A stretch of DNA of 64,000 nucleotides, from NCBI GenBank assembly GCA_964505385.1, contig CAZDIA010000006.1, positions 37,671 through 101,670 on the forward strand. Direction: 5' to 3'. Below are positions 63,047-64,000 of the stretch, in pieces (position 1 is the stretch's first letter; every line of letters begins with the position of its first letter). Made by a program: the position numbers and the translations under genes. Below the pieces are notes generated by a model. That model was not told the DNA's origin. It worked only from the letters and a program-made list of their open reading frames with translations, and did not search any database. This DNA is from SLJN01 sp964505385. GTDB taxonomy: Bacteria > Bacteroidota > Rhodothermia > Balneolales > Natronogracilivirgulaceae.

Positions 63047-63613
63047 CTATGCCTCAGGCTCAACCTGGTTAACATCAACTTCAACAGGGGTTTTTCTACC
63101 GAAAATACTTACAAGCACGCGCAGCTTCAGTTTATCGGGATAAACTTCTTCTACAGTGCCGTCAAAATCTTTAAACGGTCCGTCAATTACTTTGACCAAA
63201 TCTCCCTGCTTGAAAGGTATTTCAACCAGACCACCGCTTGCCACAATCTCCTCGTTGTCGTGTACGCGACCGACAATTCGTTCCACCTCATCAGGTTTTA
63301 AAGGAGTTGGTTTATCGCTGGATTTGTCGTTTTTCAAAAAACCGATAACTGATGGCGCATTGCTCACCAGTTCATTTACATTATCATCAAAAGTGGCTTG
63401 CATCAGCAAATATCCCGGAAAAAAGTTTTTCTCCCGGGTTCTTTTTTTTCCTGATCGTATTTCAATGACTGTTTCGGTGGGTATGAGTATTTCCTGGATT
63501 TTATCTTCCAGACCTTGCATCGCTATCTCACGCTGCAAATATTCTTTCACCTTTTTCTCATGCCCCGAAAAGCACCGAACTACATACCAATTTTTATTTT
63601 GCTGATCAGACAT
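63047..63613 (-). CDS. nusG: Transcription elongation/termination factor NusG
   Basis: This 188-residue protein has the N-terminal NGN domain (KNWYVVRCFSGHEKKVKEYL, partly quoted; FFPGYLLMQ) and a C-terminal KOW domain (FKQGDLVKVIDGPFKDFDGTVEEV, key residues GPF and G). It links RNA polymerase with ribosomes or Rho. Its ATG shares one base with the secE stop codon. Confidence 0.97.
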   Translation of the reverse strand: MSDQQNKNWYVVRCFSGHEKKVKEYLQREIAMQGLEDKIQEILIPTETVIEIRSGKKRTREKNFFPGYLLMQATFDDNVNELVSNAPSVIGFLKNDKSSDKPTPLKPDEVERIVGRVHDNEEIVASGGLVEIPFKQGDLVKVIDGPFKDFDGTVEEVYPDKLKLRVLVSIFGRKTPVEVDVNQVEPEA

Positions 63614-63798
63614 TATCGTTGATAAACCACTTCGAGTATAGTGCTGTAAACCTGATCAATACCAAATATGAACAGAGACACAATTATTGCAAACACACAA
63701 ACTATGATTGTGTTATCTACTAATTCTTTTTGGGAGGGCCAGGTAACCTTACCCATTTCCTTTTTAACCCCCTCAAAATATTCTCTGATCTTATTCAT
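63613..63798 (-). CDS. secE: Preprotein translocase subunit SecE
   Basis: This 61-residue protein has the single-helix form of SecE: an amphipathic N-terminal part with EYFEGVKKEMGKVTWPSQKE and one membrane helix (about 30-50). The KVTWPS motif is diagnostic. It is a core subunit of the SecYEG channel. It lies between trnW and nusG as in most bacteria. Confidence 0.95.
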   Translation of the reverse strand: MNKIREYFEGVKKEMGKVTWPSQKELVDNTIIVCVFAIIVSLFIFGIDQVYSTILEVVYQR

Positions 63799-63824
63799 GG
63801 TATTATCTATTTATAATATTTTTG

Positions 63825-63897
63825 CACGGGTGGAGGGACTCGAACCCCCAACCGTCGGTTTTGGAGACCGGTGCTCTGCCAATTGAGCTACACCCGT
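63825..63897 (-). tRNA. tRNA-Trp (CCA)
   Basis: Cloverleaf on the minus strand: acceptor ACGGGTG/CACCCGT, D stem GCTC/GAGC, anticodon loop CTCCAAA (CCA), T stem GGGGG/CCCTC-type with TTCGAGT, discriminator G. It sits between tuf and secE, its usual place. Confidence 0.95.
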
Positions 63898-63945
63898 ACA
63901 CAATTTTCTTTAATTTGACGATAAAACGTCGGAAATAATATGTGA

Positions 63946-64000
63946 TTAATCTATAATTTTACTTACCACGCCGGCGCCTACGGTTCGGCCTCCCTCACGG
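63946..64000 (-). CDS. tuf: Elongation factor Tu, 3' end only
   Basis: The last 17 codons before a TAA stop at 63946-63948 read REGGRTVGAGVVSKIID on the minus strand, the nearly invariant C-terminus of EF-Tu. The rest of the gene lies beyond the window edge. It confirms the order tuf-trnW-secE-nusG. Confidence 0.93.
   Translation of the reverse strand, partial: REGGRTVGAGVVSKIID

Noticed and set aside
3..63999. Mobile island, prophage or defence system
   Set aside because: No transposase, integrase, phage structural gene, toxin-antitoxin pair or restriction enzyme is recognisable, and gene content is that of a conserved chromosome.

Overview
The window looks like a chromosomal segment of a Balneolota/Bacteroidota-type bacterium, most probably a member of the Balneolaceae. 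This is an inference from several things: the Bacteroidetes order of the division/cell-wall cluster without murF or ddl, a short prolyl-tRNA synthetase, an acidic proline-rich TonB, a lone crtI-type desaturase, and promoter-like motifs of the TTTG / TA-N-TTTG kind rather than TATAAT. Almost all of it is core or metabolic chromosome. I see no transposase, prophage, CRISPR array, defence island or rRNA. There are three tRNA genes: Met-CAT, Thr-CGT and Trp-CCA. A run of 100 N (13813-13912) marks an assembly gap inside murC.

Layout. 1-5.4 kb: a hypothetical gene, then a three-gene 2-oxoacid:acceptor oxidoreductase operon. Its first gene fuses the gamma subunit, a GltD-like FAD/NAD(P)H module and a ferredoxin module. 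A small membrane protein gene follows. 5.5-8.9 kb: mutS2 (minus) and a TauE/SafE permease (plus). 8.9-9.7 kb: a gene-free stretch with repeats, a pair of REP-like hairpins and a strong terminator. 9.7-24.7 kb: a tightly overlapping minus-strand dcw cluster read mraZ-rsmH-ftsL-PBP-murE-mraY-murD-ftsW-murG-murC-ftsQ-ftsA-ftsZ. It is headed by a promoter overlapped by four MraZ boxes. 25-28.3 kb: a YfcC-like carrier, an orphan GltD/PreT-like flavoprotein and tRNA-Met. 28.7-33.6 kb: proS, a PAP2-like membrane protein, nnr, a VanZ-like protein and tonB. 33.6-37.7 kb: a NUDIX hydrolase, a DUF1844-like protein, serC, rhomboid, tRNA-Thr and rlpA. 37.7-43.9 kb: a possible small RNA, a crtI-like desaturase, an M48 protease, a serine hydrolase lipoprotein, a pilin-like protein and a small transaldolase. 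44.0-52.1 kb: an RND efflux operon with one adaptor and two different pumps, then a YtxH-like protein. 52.5-64.0 kb: the minus-strand tuf-trnW-secE-nusG-rplKAJL-rpoBC block.

How the parts work together. The dcw block makes the lipid-linked peptidoglycan precursor (MurE, MraY, MurD, MurG, MurC), polymerises it (FtsW, PBP) and builds the divisome (FtsZ, FtsA, FtsQ, FtsL). MraZ probably represses its own promoter. RlpA and possibly the PAP2-like protein extend the envelope theme. The oxidoreductase operon probably links 2-oxoacid decarboxylation to NAD(P)H through the fused flavin/iron-sulfur polypeptide. The right end supplies transcription and translation machinery.

I found no convincing wholly new system. 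The most unusual items are the gamma-GltD-ferredoxin fusion, the leaderless-looking pilin-like protein, the RND pump with an extra hydrophobic insert, the intergenic palindromic repeat families and the candidate small RNA upstream of crtI.
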